A DNA stretch of 64,000 nt from AC-32 sp963715575 (GCA_963715575.1 OY970250.1:992001-1056000); one strand, 5' to 3'; counted from the first letter of the stretch, positions 41,349-49,774 are shown. Notes: generated from the sequence alone by a model not told the origin. Translations and numbers: made by a program.

Positions 41349-41759
41349 TCAGCGGGAGCGCCGGCCCGGCAGCACGTTGCCGTCCAGCGGGACGCGCTCG
41401 CCGCCCTCGAGCACGAGCGCGACGATCCGCCAGTCCGGCCCGAGCACAACGTCCTCCAGCTCGCCGCTGCCGTCGAGGTGCGTGCCGCGCAGCGCGCTCA
41501 GCGAGCGCGCGCGGCGCCGGTAGAAGGAGTCGTCGCGCAGGTCGAGCAGCACGAGCGGCGAGGCGACTTCTACGTGGTGTCGGTGCACCTCCGCGCCGAA
41601 GACGGGCAGGAAGCGGTGCCGCTCGTCGCCGCAGAGGACGTCGAGCCCGAGGGCGTGTGGCTCGTCTGGGTGCAGCAGCACATCGACCGGCCGGCCGAGC
41701 TCGATTCCGCGCAGGCGGACCGGCCGCCGCAGCAGCTTTGTTCCCGTGAGACCCCGCAT
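41349..41759 (-). CDS. Hypothetical protein, possibly two PRC-barrel-like modules
   Basis: 136 residues. The sequence has two similar beta-rich sections (LGRPVDVLLHPDEPHALGLD and LEDVVLGPDWRIVALVLEGG), each with the hydrophobic alternation and G-x-V/I-D-V pattern seen in PRC-barrels. No catalytic motif or membrane segment. Start at ATG MRGLTGTKLLRRPV. It sits 26 bp upstream of gtrA on the same strand. The family assignment is tentative. Confidence 0.55.
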   Translation of the reverse strand: MRGLTGTKLLRRPVRLRGIELGRPVDVLLHPDEPHALGLDVLCGDERHRFLPVFGAEVHRHHVEVASPLVLLDLRDDSFYRRRARSLSALRGTHLDGSGELEDVVLGPDWRIVALVLEGGERVPLDGNVLPGRRSR

Positions 41760-41799
41760 TTCGGACGACGCTTGTGCTCAGCTCGTCGCCGGAAAAACG

Positions 41800-42432
41800 T
41801 CAGGCGCGGAAGCCCTCCTCGCCGACAAGCGGCACGAAGCGGCAGGGCACCGAGTGGACGACCGCCGGCCCCTCGGGGCTGCGGACGATCAGCTCGAGCC
41901 GCTGCGCGCGCTGGCCGCCGACCGGGACGACCAGCCGGCCTCGGGGACGGAGCTGGTCGTAGAGCGTCTCCGGGAACGCCGGTGCCGCGGCGGCAACGGC
42001 GATCGCGTCGAAGGGCGCTAGCTCGGGCACGCCGAGCGTGCCGTCGCCGACCCGGACGTCGACGTCGTAGCCGGCCTCGGCAAGGCTCCCGCGCGCCTGC
42101 TCGGCGAGCTCCGGGATCCGCTCGATCGTGACCACGTTCGCGCCGAGCTCGGCGAGCACGGCCGCCTGGTAGCCCGAGCCGGTGCCGACGTCGAGGACGC
42201 GCTCGCCGGGCTGCAGCGAGAGTGCCTCGACGATCCGCGCGACCATGTACGGCTGGGAGATCGTCTGGCCGTGGCCGATCGGCAGGGCGGCATCCGCGTA
42301 GGCACGCCGTCGCTCCTGCTCGGGGACGAAGAGCTCGCGGGGCACCCGCCCCATCGCCTCGAGCACGCGCTCGTCCTCGATGTCGCGCCGGCGGAGCTGC
42401 CGCTCCACCATCTGCTGCCGGTCAGGCGGCAT
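41800..42432 (-). CDS. pcm: Protein-L-isoaspartate O-methyltransferase
   Basis: 210 residues from the ATG MPPDRQQMVERQLRRRDI. SAM-binding motif I is VLDVGTGSGYQAAVLAEL, the substrate-end motif is ADAALPIGHGQTISQPYMVA and the C-terminus has LRPRGRLVVPVGG. It methylates isoaspartyl residues to start repair of aged proteins. It overlaps the phosphodiesterase-like gene by 11 bp. Confidence 0.93.
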   Translation of the reverse strand: MPPDRQQMVERQLRRRDIEDERVLEAMGRVPRELFVPEQERRRAYADAALPIGHGQTISQPYMVARIVEALSLQPGERVLDVGTGSGYQAAVLAELGANVVTIERIPELAEQARGSLAEAGYDVDVRVGDGTLGVPELAPFDAIAVAAAAPAFPETLYDQLRPRGRLVVPVGGQRAQRLELIVRSPEGPAVVHSVPCRFVPLVGEEGFRA

Positions 42433-43762
42433 CGGCGTAGGCCGGCAGTTTGACGCCGAAGTGCTCCAAAGCGAGCGGCGCGAGGTCGACGATTCGGCGC
42501 GGCTCGGCATCGAGGCCGACGGTCAGGATCGGGACGACGGAGTCGCCCGCCTCCAGCGAGCCGTGGCTGCCCCCGCCCAGGTGGCTGCGCCCGGCGAGGT
42601 CGGTGAGCTCGACGCCGAGCGGCGGCGAGACGATCAGCTCGCCCGCGTTCGGGTTCGCGAGAGCCGCCCAGGCCCGCTCGAGCGCGTCCGGCTGGTCGAG
42701 CAGCGAGCGGTCGCCGCTCGTCAGCCAGTCGCCGTCGGCGGGCGCGAAGCGCAGCTCCTCGCCCTGCCGCCGCGCGACCGCCTCGTCGCCTTCGCGGTAG
42801 AGCACGACCTCGGCCGCCGCCGTGCCGTCGAGCCGGCGCGCCAGCTCGCTCGGGTCTTCGCGGCACTCGGGCAGCCGGTAGACCATGCCCGCCCGGTTGG
42901 AGGCGGTCACGAGCACGCCCTCGGTCCCGGCCAGCGGCGCCTCGAGCGAGACCACGCGCTCGACGCTCGTCTGGCCGTGGTCGGAGCAGACGATCACCGC
43001 GTAGCGCTCGAGGAACTCGTCCGCGCCGCCGGCGGCCTCGATCAGCGCGCCGACTGCGGCGTCGCTGCGCGCGAGCGCCTCCTGGTTCGCGCCCGGCCCG
43101 AGCGCGTGCGAGGCGAAGTCGTAGTCCGGCAGGTAGTAGACGAGCAGGTCGAAGCCGTCGCGCGTCACGAGCCAGCGGCCGACGTAGCCGGCGTAGGCGT
43201 CGATCGAGCCGGTAGAGCGGCCGAAGACCCCGACCGGCGCGCCGGTCACCTCCGACTCGAACAGGCTGTAGAAGAAGAACTTCTTCGGCCCGTAGGCGGG
43301 GCGGGTGAGCCCGGGCACGAGCGGGAGGTGCGGCGTCCCGCCGCGGTAGCAGGTGATGTTCACCGCGGCCGTCGTCAGGCCCGCGCCCTCGAGCGCCTCG
43401 AAGACGGTGACGGCGTCGCGGCCGAGGTGCTGCTCGTTCAGGTTGAAGATCGTGTCCGCGAGCGACCGGCGCATCCCGGCCGCCCTGATCGCCGCGAACG
43501 AGGAGCCGTACTCCACCAGCCGCCGCTCGCCCCGATGCCACCAGACGAGGTGCGGGATCCGATGCACGTCGGGATGCGCGCCCGTGGCGATCGAGGAGAG
43601 GCAGACCGGCGTCAGCGAGGGGAAGGTCGAGACCCCGCGGCAGTAGCTGCCGTGGCGGGCGAGAAACGCGAGCGCCGGCGCCGACTCGATCTCGACGGCG
43701 TCCTCGAAGACCTCCGGCGTGAGGCCGTCGATCACGACCAGGATCAGCTTCTTGGGCGTCAC
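42422..43762 (-). CDS. Alkaline phosphatase-superfamily enzyme (nucleotide pyrophosphatase/phosphodiesterase type)
   Basis: 446 residues. LVVIDGLTPEVFED holds the first metal Asp; FPSLTPVCLSSIATGAHP holds the Thr/Ser nucleophile; YYLPDYDFASHALGPGA gives the Asp/His pair; VIVCSDHGQTSV supplies Asp-His; the last His is in GSHGS. This set fits the type I phosphodiesterase/nucleotide pyrophosphatase family, which also includes lipid-linked phospho-transferases. The GTG shares a base with the upstream gene's TAG stop. Confidence 0.88.
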   Translation of the reverse strand: MTPKKLILVVIDGLTPEVFEDAVEIESAPALAFLARHGSYCRGVSTFPSLTPVCLSSIATGAHPDVHRIPHLVWWHRGERRLVEYGSSFAAIRAAGMRRSLADTIFNLNEQHLGRDAVTVFEALEGAGLTTAAVNITCYRGGTPHLPLVPGLTRPAYGPKKFFFYSLFESEVTGAPVGVFGRSTGSIDAYAGYVGRWLVTRDGFDLLVYYLPDYDFASHALGPGANQEALARSDAAVGALIEAAGGADEFLERYAVIVCSDHGQTSVERVVSLEAPLAGTEGVLVTASNRAGMVYRLPECREDPSELARRLDGTAAAEVVLYREGDEAVARRQGEELRFAPADGDWLTSGDRSLLDQPDALERAWAALANPNAGELIVSPPLGVELTDLAGRSHLGGGSHGSLEAGDSVVPILTVGLDAEPRRIVDLAPLALEHFGVKLPAYADAA

Positions 43763-44181
43763 TAGTCGCGGGCGAGGCTGCGGAGCCCGGCGTAGCGCTC
43801 GGGCCGGCGCCGCCGGGCGCGGGCGGCTACCGCGGGGAGCGCGACCGCCTCGAGGTAGCCGACGAACGGGACGAGCGCCAGCGCCGCGAGCACGAGCGAG
43901 GCGAGGCCGACCAGCACGGCCGTCCCGCCGCGCGTGCCGCCGCGGCTGAGCGTGCCCGCGACGAGCGTCGCCACGACCCTGGCACCGAGCGCACCGCCGA
44001 TCCCTCCGGCCAGGGACTCGTGCCAGCCGCCGATTGCATAGCCCACCGCCGCGCCGAGCGCGGCAGCCACTAGCGCGATCGCGATCGCGGCCCAGCGGCG
44101 CGGCGCGGCGAGCGCCGAGAGCAGCCCGCCGAGCCCGAGCCCGAGCCCGAGCGACAGTCCGATCCGGTAGGCCTCCCACAT
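43762..44181 (-). CDS. Hypothetical glycine-rich membrane protein
   Basis: 139 residues with four hydrophobic segments rich in Gly and Ala (LGLGLGLGGLLSALA, AIAIALVAAALGAAVGYAIGG) and a basic tail. The periodic small residues suggest tightly packed helices, like DUF4126-type proteins. It overlaps the phosphodiesterase start by one base, so both are probably co-transcribed. The 71 bp between it and the divergent thioredoxin-like gene carries an imperfect inverted repeat near 44193-44212. Confidence 0.6.
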   Translation of the reverse strand: MWEAYRIGLSLGLGLGLGGLLSALAAPRRWAAIAIALVAAALGAAVGYAIGGWHESLAGGIGGALGARVVATLVAGTLSRGGTRGGTAVLVGLASLVLAALALVPFVGYLEAVALPAVAARARRRRPERYAGLRSLARD

Positions 44182-44252
44182 CGTGCGGTGAGTGTAGACG
44201 CGTGTCTGTACATGGGTTTGAAATGCCCGTATGCAGGGAAAAGACCGCTTCG

Positions 44253-44537
44253 ATGTCGAACGACAACCGTCCGCTGCTCGTCTTCTTCGGCGCGACCCAC
44301 TCAGGGCCCGCGCGGCGCATGGAGAGCCTGATGGCCCACCTCGCGCGCAAGGAGCGCGCCCGCCTGCGCGTGACCTCGATCGACGTCGACCGGCAGCCCG
44401 AGCTCGCCGAGCGCTTCCGCGTCGACACCGTCCCGACGCTCGCGCTCGTCAAGGGCAAGCGCGTCGTCGAGCGGCTCGAGGGCCGCGCGAGCGCGCCGCG
44501 GATCGAGCGGATGCTCGAGCCACACCTCGCCGCTTAG
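44253..44537 (+). CDS. Thioredoxin-fold protein lacking both active-site cysteines
   Basis: 94 residues, thioredoxin fold. LLVFFGATHSGPARRMESLM occupies the position of FWAxWCGPCR with both Cys replaced (HSGPA). The cis-proline motif VDTVPTLALVKG and the C-terminal helix are intact. It cannot do dithiol chemistry and may be a chaperone-like or regulatory thioredoxin. ATG 44253 is used; ATG 44223, ten codons upstream, is possible and would add MPVCREKTAS, whose lone Cys is not in the active site. Confidence 0.75.
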   Translation: MSNDNRPLLVFFGATHSGPARRMESLMAHLARKERARLRVTSIDVDRQPELAERFRVDTVPTLALVKGKRVVERLEGRASAPRIERMLEPHLAA

Positions 44538-44591
44538 CGCGAACCGGCTGCGCCTCTCCCGCGTATACGCCTCACAGAGGAGAGGAGGAGC

Positions 44592-45023
44592 ATGCGCAGA
44601 GCACTGATCGGAGTTGCGGTGGTGGTCGCCTCGCTGGCGGCGGTCCTCGCGGCGAGCGCCAGGACGACGGCAACCACGCAGCTCGAAGCGACCCTGAACG
44701 GCAAGGCGGAAGGCGCGCCCAAGTCGAACAAGGGCAAAGCCGAGGTGACGCTCAACGCCGCCACCGGCAAGGTCTGCTGGGACTTCAAGCTCGCCAAGAT
44801 CGACGGCAAGCCGACCCAGGCGCACATCCACAAGGGCAAGGCCAGAGTGGCGGGCAACGTGGTCGTCCCGTTCGGCGCGAGCTACAAGCGGCAGGGCTGC
44901 ACGAAGGCGGCCAAGTCGCTCGTGAAGTCGATCCTCAAGAGCCCGGGCGCCTACTACGTGAACGTGCACAACGCAAAGCACCCGGCCGGCGCGATGCGCG
45001 GCCAACTGGCTCGGGGGGCCTAG
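44592..45023 (+). CDS. Secreted CHRD domain protein
   Basis: 143 residues with a signal peptide (MRRALIGVAVVVASLAAVLA, cleaved near ASART) and one CHRD domain: LEATLNGKAEGAP, CWDFKLAKIDGKPTQAHIH, GAYYVNVHNAKHPAGAMRGQ. The last, HPxGxxRGQL, is the family signature. GAGGAGAGGAGG lies just before the ATG. CHRD proteins are found in many secreted bacterial proteins without a defined reaction. It is followed by a hairpin terminator. Confidence 0.88.
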   Translation: MRRALIGVAVVVASLAAVLAASARTTATTQLEATLNGKAEGAPKSNKGKAEVTLNAATGKVCWDFKLAKIDGKPTQAHIHKGKARVAGNVVVPFGASYKRQGCTKAAKSLVKSILKSPGAYYVNVHNAKHPAGAMRGQLARGA

Positions 45024-45034
45024 CCCTCCACGAA

Positions 45035-45067
45035 CGGAGGCCGGTGGACCCTCGCCGCCGGCCTCCG
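45035..45067. terminator. Bidirectional hairpin between CHRD and E2 genes
   Basis: 10-bp stem CGGAGGCCGG/CCGGCCTCCG around a 13-nt loop, with a T-rich tail (CGTTCTCTCT) on the plus side. It serves the convergent CHRD (ends 45023) and E2 (ends 45079) genes. Confidence 0.65.
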
Positions 45068-45078
45068 AATCGTTCTCT

Positions 45079-46188
45079 CTAGGACTCGAGCTTCGCGATC
45101 ACCGCGAGCCCGAACTCGGCCGCGCGGGCGCCGTCGACGACGCGGTGGTCGAAGGTGATCGCGATCGTGCCGGTGGGGCGAGCCTGAACCTCGCCGTCGC
45201 GGACGACCGGGCGCTCGGCGACGCGGCCGACGCTGAGGATCGCGACCTCGGGGTGGTTGACGATCGGCGTCGTCAGCAGGCCGCCCAGCTTGCCGGCGCT
45301 GGTGACGGTGAAGGTCGAGTCGCGCAGCTCTTCGGGCTTGAGCGTGCCGGCGCGGGCGGCCTCGGCGAGGCGCGCGACCTCGTCGGCGAGCTCCTCCAGG
45401 CTCTTCGCCTCGCAGGCGCGGACGACCGGGACGACGAGGCCCTGGTCGGTCTGCACGGCGACGCCGAGGTCGTATCGGTCGAGGTAGACGATCGCATCGC
45501 CCTCGAGGCGCGCGTTCAGCTCCGGGTACTCGTGCAGGCTCTCGGCAACCGCCTTCAGCACGGTCGGGACGAGGCGCTTGAGCTCGACGTTGGAGAAGTC
45601 GCAGTCCTCGACCCAGGTGACGGGCGGCACCTCGCGGTGGGCGCGGCTCATGTGCTCGGCGACGAGGCGGCGGACACCGCGCAGCGGCTCGCGCCTGCCC
45701 TCTGCGGTCACGTCCGGGCTCTGACCCCGGTCACCGGCCGCCGCGCGCACGTCCTCTTCGGTCACCCGCTCCTGCGGCCCCGTCCCTTGCAGCCCCTCAA
45801 GCACGACACCAAGTTCCTGCGCCAGCCGGCGCACGAGCGGCGTAGCGCGCACCTTGTCCCTTTTGGCCACGTCCGGGGTCTGACCCCGAGGCCTGTCCGG
45901 AACGGACGGCGCGGGCTCGGCTTGCGGCTGCTGCTCCGACGGCGCTGAGCTGTCTTCGCCGATCACGACGAGCACCGTTCCGACCGGGACGACGTCTCCC
46001 TCGGCGACCAAGATGCGCGCGACCTTCCCGCCGGCCGGCGAAGGGATCTCGACCGTCGTCTTGTCGGTCTGCACCTCGACGAGCGGGTCGTCCTCGGCGA
46101 TCTCCTGGCCCTCGGCGACCAGCCAGCGGGCGATCTCGCCCTCGGTCAGCCCCTCGCCGAGGTCCGGCAGCTTGAACTCGTAGGCCAC
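45079..46188 (-). CDS. 2-oxoacid dehydrogenase E2 (dihydrolipoamide acyltransferase)
   Basis: 369 residues: lipoyl domain (1-80; LVEVQTDKTTVEIPSP with the lipoylated Lys), a linker, the peripheral subunit-binding domain (about 120-155; ATPLVRRLAQELGVVLEGLQ) and the catalytic domain to the end (TFTVTSAGKLGGLLTTP, ITFDHRVVDGARAAEF, with the catalytic HxxxDG His). The two linkers each contain RGQ(T/S)PDV, encoded by copies of a palindromic repeat. The E1 subunits are upstream on the same strand but separated by GNAT and acetamidase genes. Start GTG after TAG of the acetamidase. The acid could be pyruvate or a branched-chain 2-oxoacid. Confidence 0.92.
   Translation of the reverse strand: MAYEFKLPDLGEGLTEGEIARWLVAEGQEIAEDDPLVEVQTDKTTVEIPSPAGGKVARILVAEGDVVPVGTVLVVIGEDSSAPSEQQPQAEPAPSVPDRPRGQTPDVAKRDKVRATPLVRRLAQELGVVLEGLQGTGPQERVTEEDVRAAAGDRGQSPDVTAEGRREPLRGVRRLVAEHMSRAHREVPPVTWVEDCDFSNVELKRLVPTVLKAVAESLHEYPELNARLEGDAIVYLDRYDLGVAVQTDQGLVVPVVRACEAKSLEELADEVARLAEAARAGTLKPEELRDSTFTVTSAGKLGGLLTTPIVNHPEVAILSVGRVAERPVVRDGEVQARPTGTIAITFDHRVVDGARAAEFGLAVIAKLES
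45709..45729. repeat. Palindromic repeat copy 1 within the E2 linker
   Basis: 21-bp element that matches the copy at 45868-45888 in all but one base; it sits in the linker after the subunit-binding domain and encodes RGQSPDV on the minus strand. The dyad here is imperfect (GGGCTCTGACCCC). Confidence 0.7.
45868..45888. repeat. Palindromic repeat copy 2 within the E2 linker
   Basis: Contains the perfect dyad CGGGGTCTGACCCCG at 45874-45888 and encodes RGQTPDV between the lipoyl and subunit-binding domains. It is 159 bp (53 codons) from copy 1, so both copies are read in the same frame. Confidence 0.75.
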
Positions 46189-46190
46189 GC

Positions 46191-47138
46191 CTAGATTCTC
46201 CCCGAGCCAACCGCGCCGTGAGGCAGCACGGCATGGACGCCGAGCACGCCGTTGACGACCTGCGTGATACGCAGGTCGACCACCACGCTCGCCAGCGCGA
46301 GCGCGTCGCGACGCTCGAGCCCGAGCTCCCGCCCCATCAGCCGCAGCATCGAGTCGACCGCGTCGACGGTCGCGGCGTCGATCGTCTCGCCCAGGCCCAG
46401 CGTGATCCACGCATCCGCCGTATGCGCCACCGGCCCCGTCAGCTCGAAATCGTCCCGCACGCTCAGCGTCAGCTGGCCGCGCTCGAGCGGGCACTCGATC
46501 GCCGTCGACGAGACCTCGCCGTCGCCCTGCCGCGCGTGACAGTCGCCGGCCGAGAAGAGCGCGCCGGCGACCGGGATCGGCAGGAAGAGCGTCGTCCCGG
46601 CCACGAGCTCCTTGCAGTCGAGGTTCCCGCCACAGAACCTCGGCGGGCCGGTCGGATGGACACCCGGTTCGTCGGGCGGCATCCCGAGCACGCCGAGGAA
46701 CGGCGACAGCCGCACCTCACGCCCGGCGCGGTCGCGGCCGAGGCCGGCGTCCGCGTCCAGCTCCCACGCGAGCACGGCCGACTCGCCGTCTGCGACCTCG
46801 AGGGCGTCGTTCAGGAAGGAGTGCCACCCGCCGGCGACGGTCAGCCCGAAGGACCCGACCCGCACCGAGTCGATTCCGACCTCGAGCACCTGCCCGGCCC
46901 GGGCGCCGCGAACCACGACCGGCCCGATCAGCGCGTGGCCGGCGTCGAGCTCCGGGTCGCGCGGCTCGAAGCGTTCGCGGTCGGAGCCGTCAGCGCGCGG
47001 CGGCTCGAGGCCCCACCCTGCGTCGAGAGTGGCGATGGCGATCGAGTCGCCGGAGTCGACCTCGAGCACCGGCTCGAGCTCGCGCGAGAAGTGCCCGTGC
47101 AGGTTGCGCCGCTCGAGCTCCAGCTCGTGCAGCGCCAC
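46191..47138 (-). CDS. Acetamidase/formamidase family protein
   Basis: 315 residues with the family landmarks GPVVVRGARAGQVLEV, FCGGNLDCKELVAGTTLFLP and GALFSAGDCHARQGDGEVSS (metal-binding Asp/His). It hydrolyses short amides to ammonia and acid. GTG start sharing a base with the GNAT stop (TAGTG). Its position in the middle of the E1-E2 operon, with tight spacing, suggests that it works with the 2-oxoacid pathway, perhaps in amide or amino-acid-derived carbon use. Confidence 0.9.
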   Translation of the reverse strand: MALHELELERRNLHGHFSRELEPVLEVDSGDSIAIATLDAGWGLEPPRADGSDRERFEPRDPELDAGHALIGPVVVRGARAGQVLEVGIDSVRVGSFGLTVAGGWHSFLNDALEVADGESAVLAWELDADAGLGRDRAGREVRLSPFLGVLGMPPDEPGVHPTGPPRFCGGNLDCKELVAGTTLFLPIPVAGALFSAGDCHARQGDGEVSSTAIECPLERGQLTLSVRDDFELTGPVAHTADAWITLGLGETIDAATVDAVDSMLRLMGRELGLERRDALALASVVVDLRITQVVNGVLGVHAVLPHGAVGSGRI

Positions 47139-47752
47139 TAGAGGACACGCTCCCCGGCAGCGTCAAAGGCCTGCAGCTCGGCCTCCCGCTCGAACTCCCC
47201 GCGCAACAGCGCGAAGACGACCGAGTCGCTCGCCCGCGGTGACCCGTCAGGCCCGTGGAAGACCCCGCGCAGCGTCCCTTCCTCCGCGAACCCGAGCTTG
47301 CGCGGGATCGCGAGGCTCGCCCGGTTGGCCGGGTCGACGCGGATCTCGATCCGGTCGATCTCGCACACCTCGAAGCCGACCCGCGTCAAAGCCGCGGTGG
47401 CCTCCGTGCAGAGCCCCTGGCCGGCGCGGCTGGCCCGGATCCAGTAGCCGATCTCGAAGATCCCCTCGCCGCGGCGCGTGTGAAAGCCGCTGCCGCCGAC
47501 CGCCTCGGACTCGTCGGCCGAGAAGATCCCGTAGACGAAGTCCTGGCCGAGGTCGAAGCGCCCACGGAACTCGCGCAGCAGCTCGACCTTCGCCTCCAGC
47601 GGCTGAGGATCGTCGTGCGCCCACGGCAGCCACGGGCGCAGGTGCTCCAGCGACGAGTCGACCGCCTCCTTGAGCAACGGCGCGTCGCGCGGCTCCCAGC
47701 AGCGCACGACCAGCCGCTCGGTCTCGATCCGGTAGGGCGGCGGCTTCGTCAG
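47138..47752 (-). CDS. GNAT acetyltransferase (RimJ/RimL type); CTG start
   Basis: 204 residues from the CTG at 47752, which overlaps the E1 beta stop as CTGA. The first strand IETERLVVRCWEPRDA requires a start upstream of it, and no ATG, GTG or TTG is available; the nearest GTG falls inside that strand. Acetyl-CoA loop motif: RASRAGQGLCTEATAAL (R-x2-G-x-G/A type); also GYWIRASRAG and RIEIRVDPANRASLAI. These fit the Acetyltransf_3 family that acetylates ribosomal N-termini or small amines. Confidence 0.82.
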   Translation of the reverse strand: MTKPPPYRIETERLVVRCWEPRDAPLLKEAVDSSLEHLRPWLPWAHDDPQPLEAKVELLREFRGRFDLGQDFVYGIFSADESEAVGGSGFHTRRGEGIFEIGYWIRASRAGQGLCTEATAALTRVGFEVCEIDRIEIRVDPANRASLAIPRKLGFAEEGTLRGVFHGPDGSPRASDSVVFALLRGEFEREAELQAFDAAGERVL

Positions 47753-48717
47753 AACTCGAGCAGCTTCCGCGCCGCGTCCGCGACCCGCTCGGCGGACGGC
47801 ATGTAGGCGTCCTCGATCTGCCAGTACGGGTAGGGGACGTCGTAGCCGGTCACGCGCACCACCGGCGCCTGCAGGTCGAGCATCGCCTTCTCGGCCAGGA
47901 TCGCCGCCAGCTCGGCCGCGTAGCCGGCCACGCGCGGCGCCTCCTGGATGATCACGACCCGGCCCGTCTTCGCCGCTGCGGCGAGCAGCGCGTCCTCGTC
48001 GAGCGGCTTCAGCGAGCGGATGTCGAGGATCTCGACCGAGGCGTCGAGCAGGTCGGCGGCCTGCTCGGCGACGGGGACCATCGCGCCGTAGGCGACGAAG
48101 GTCAGGTCGTCGCCCTCGCGCACGGTGCGAGCGACTCCGAGCGGCGTCACGTGCTCGCCCTCCGGCACCTCGCCGCGCAGGGTCCGGTAGTGCAGCTTCG
48201 GCTCCAGCACGACGACCGGATCGGGGTCGCGGATCGCGGCCGCGAGCAGCCCTTTGGCGTCGGCGGGCGTGGACGGGATCGCCACCTTCACGCCCGGCGT
48301 GTGCACGTAGTACGCCTCGGGCGAGTCGTCGTGCAGCTCGGGCGCGCGAACGCCGCCGCCGTAGGGCATCCGCACGACGAGCGGGAACTCCAGCGCGCCG
48401 CCGGTGCGCCAGTGGTAGCGCCCGACGTGCGTGATCAGCTGGTCGAGGCACGGGTAGGAGAAGGCGTCGTACTGCATCTCGCAGACCGGCCGCCAGCCCG
48501 CCATGCAGAGGCCGACCGCGGAGCCGAGAATGCCGGCCTCGGCCAGCGGCGTGTCCACGCACCGGTCCGGGCCGAAGCGGTCGAGCAGCCCGGCCGTGGC
48601 GCGGAAGACGCCGCCCGCGCGGCCGACGTCCTCGCCCATCACCATCACGTCCGCGTCGCGCTCGAGCTCGACGTGGAACGCGTCGTTGACCGCTTCGACG
48701 AGCGTCAGCTCAGCCAA
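47749..48717 (-). CDS. 2-oxoacid dehydrogenase E1 component, beta subunit
   Basis: 322 residues from TTG 48717 (LAELTLVEAVNDAF, with GGAGG upstream). MVMGEDVGRAGGVFRATAGL, DTPLAEAGILGSAVGLCMAG, ALEFPLVVRMPYGGG and PYPYWQIEDAYMPSAERV are family hallmarks. It forms alpha2beta2 TPP-dependent E1 with the upstream gene, which it overlaps by 8 bp. In-frame codons up to 48837 lack a good start. Confidence 0.93.
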   Translation of the reverse strand: MAELTLVEAVNDAFHVELERDADVMVMGEDVGRAGGVFRATAGLLDRFGPDRCVDTPLAEAGILGSAVGLCMAGWRPVCEMQYDAFSYPCLDQLITHVGRYHWRTGGALEFPLVVRMPYGGGVRAPELHDDSPEAYYVHTPGVKVAIPSTPADAKGLLAAAIRDPDPVVVLEPKLHYRTLRGEVPEGEHVTPLGVARTVREGDDLTFVAYGAMVPVAEQAADLLDASVEILDIRSLKPLDEDALLAAAAKTGRVVIIQEAPRVAGYAAELAAILAEKAMLDLQAPVVRVTGYDVPYPYWQIEDAYMPSAERVADAARKLLEF

Positions 48718-49774
48718 GGATCCTCCGCAGCTCCGCCAGGTCGGACTGCAGCGAGGCCGGCGGGTCGACGTAGGCGTGCGAGAAGACGAGCGCCGGGTCG
48801 GCCGGCGGCTCCGCCTCGGCGGCGGCGATCCCGTCACGCATGACCTGGGCCGCCTCCGTGCGCACCGCCTCGGCAGCCTCGTCCGAGAGCAGCCCGAGCC
48901 GGCGCAGGTAGGCCTCGTAGCGGCCGACGCACTCCCGCTGCTTCTCCTCCTCGACCCGCTCGAGGTCGATGTAGGCGGCCGGGTCGTCGGCGGTCGCGTG
49001 CGGTGCGGTGCGGTAGGTGACGGCCTCGATCAGCGTCGGCCCCTCGCCCGCCCGGGCCCGCGCGACCGCATCGCGCGTCGCCTCGTAGACGGCGAGCACG
49101 TCGGCGCCGTCCACACGCACGCCCGGGATCCCGTAGCCGACCGCCTTGTCGGCCAGCGTCTCGGCCGCGGTCTGCGCCGAGAGCGGCGTCGAGATCGCCC
49201 ACTGGTTGTTGTTGCAGAAGAGCACGAGCGGCGCGCGCATCACGGCGGCGAGGTTGACGCCCTCGTGGAACGAGCCCTCCGAGGTGGCGCCGTCGCCGAA
49301 GTAGGCGATCGCGCAGGCCGTCTCGCCGCGCAGCTTCTTGCCCCAGGCGAGGCCCGCCGCGTGCGGCACGTGGGTCGCGATCGGGACGCAGATCGAGGCG
49401 ACGTTCCAGTCGGCCGGGTTCCACCAGCCGGACGGGTGGCCGCGCCACCACGAGAGGATCGTCGCGGCCGGCAGCCCGCGCAGCAGGCCGATCGCGGACT
49501 CGCGGTAGCTCGGGAAGATCCAGTCGTCGCGCTCCAGCGCGAACTCCGAGCCGACCTGCATCGCCTCGTGGCCCCAGAAGATCGCGTACGTGCCGATCCG
49601 GCCCTGCCGGTGGTAGACGACCGAGCGCTCGTCGTAGGTGCGCAGCAGGACGAGCCGGCGGTGGAGCTCGAGCAGGTCCTGCTCGGAGAGCCCTTCGACC
49701 TCGCCGTCCGGAACGGTCTCGCCGTCGCCGATCACGCGCCGAAGGTCGCGCTCGGCAGGTAGCACCTGGGCCAT
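48710..49774 (-). CDS. 2-oxoacid dehydrogenase E1 component, alpha subunit
   Basis: 354 residues from the ATG MAQVLPAERDLRRVIG. The TPP-binding motif AYFGDGATSEGSFHEGVNLA (GDG...NLA) is followed by VLFCNNNQWAIS, and RGHPSGWWNPADWNV lies near the active-site loop. TYRTAPHATADDP contains the serine-free phosphorylation-loop region. The first gene of the minus-strand operon (E1 alpha-E1 beta-GNAT-acetamidase-E2). No E3 is seen in the window. Confidence 0.94.
   Translation of the reverse strand: MAQVLPAERDLRRVIGDGETVPDGEVEGLSEQDLLELHRRLVLLRTYDERSVVYHRQGRIGTYAIFWGHEAMQVGSEFALERDDWIFPSYRESAIGLLRGLPAATILSWWRGHPSGWWNPADWNVASICVPIATHVPHAAGLAWGKKLRGETACAIAYFGDGATSEGSFHEGVNLAAVMRAPLVLFCNNNQWAISTPLSAQTAAETLADKAVGYGIPGVRVDGADVLAVYEATRDAVARARAGEGPTLIEAVTYRTAPHATADDPAAYIDLERVEEEKQRECVGRYEAYLRRLGLLSDEAAEAVRTEAAQVMRDGIAAAEAEPPADPALVFSHAYVDPPASLQSDLAELRRILG

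Noticed and set aside
44193..44212. Imperfect inverted repeat upstream of the thioredoxin-fold gene as an operator
   Set aside because: The arms differ by two bases in length and no regulator gene is adjacent; kept only as a note.
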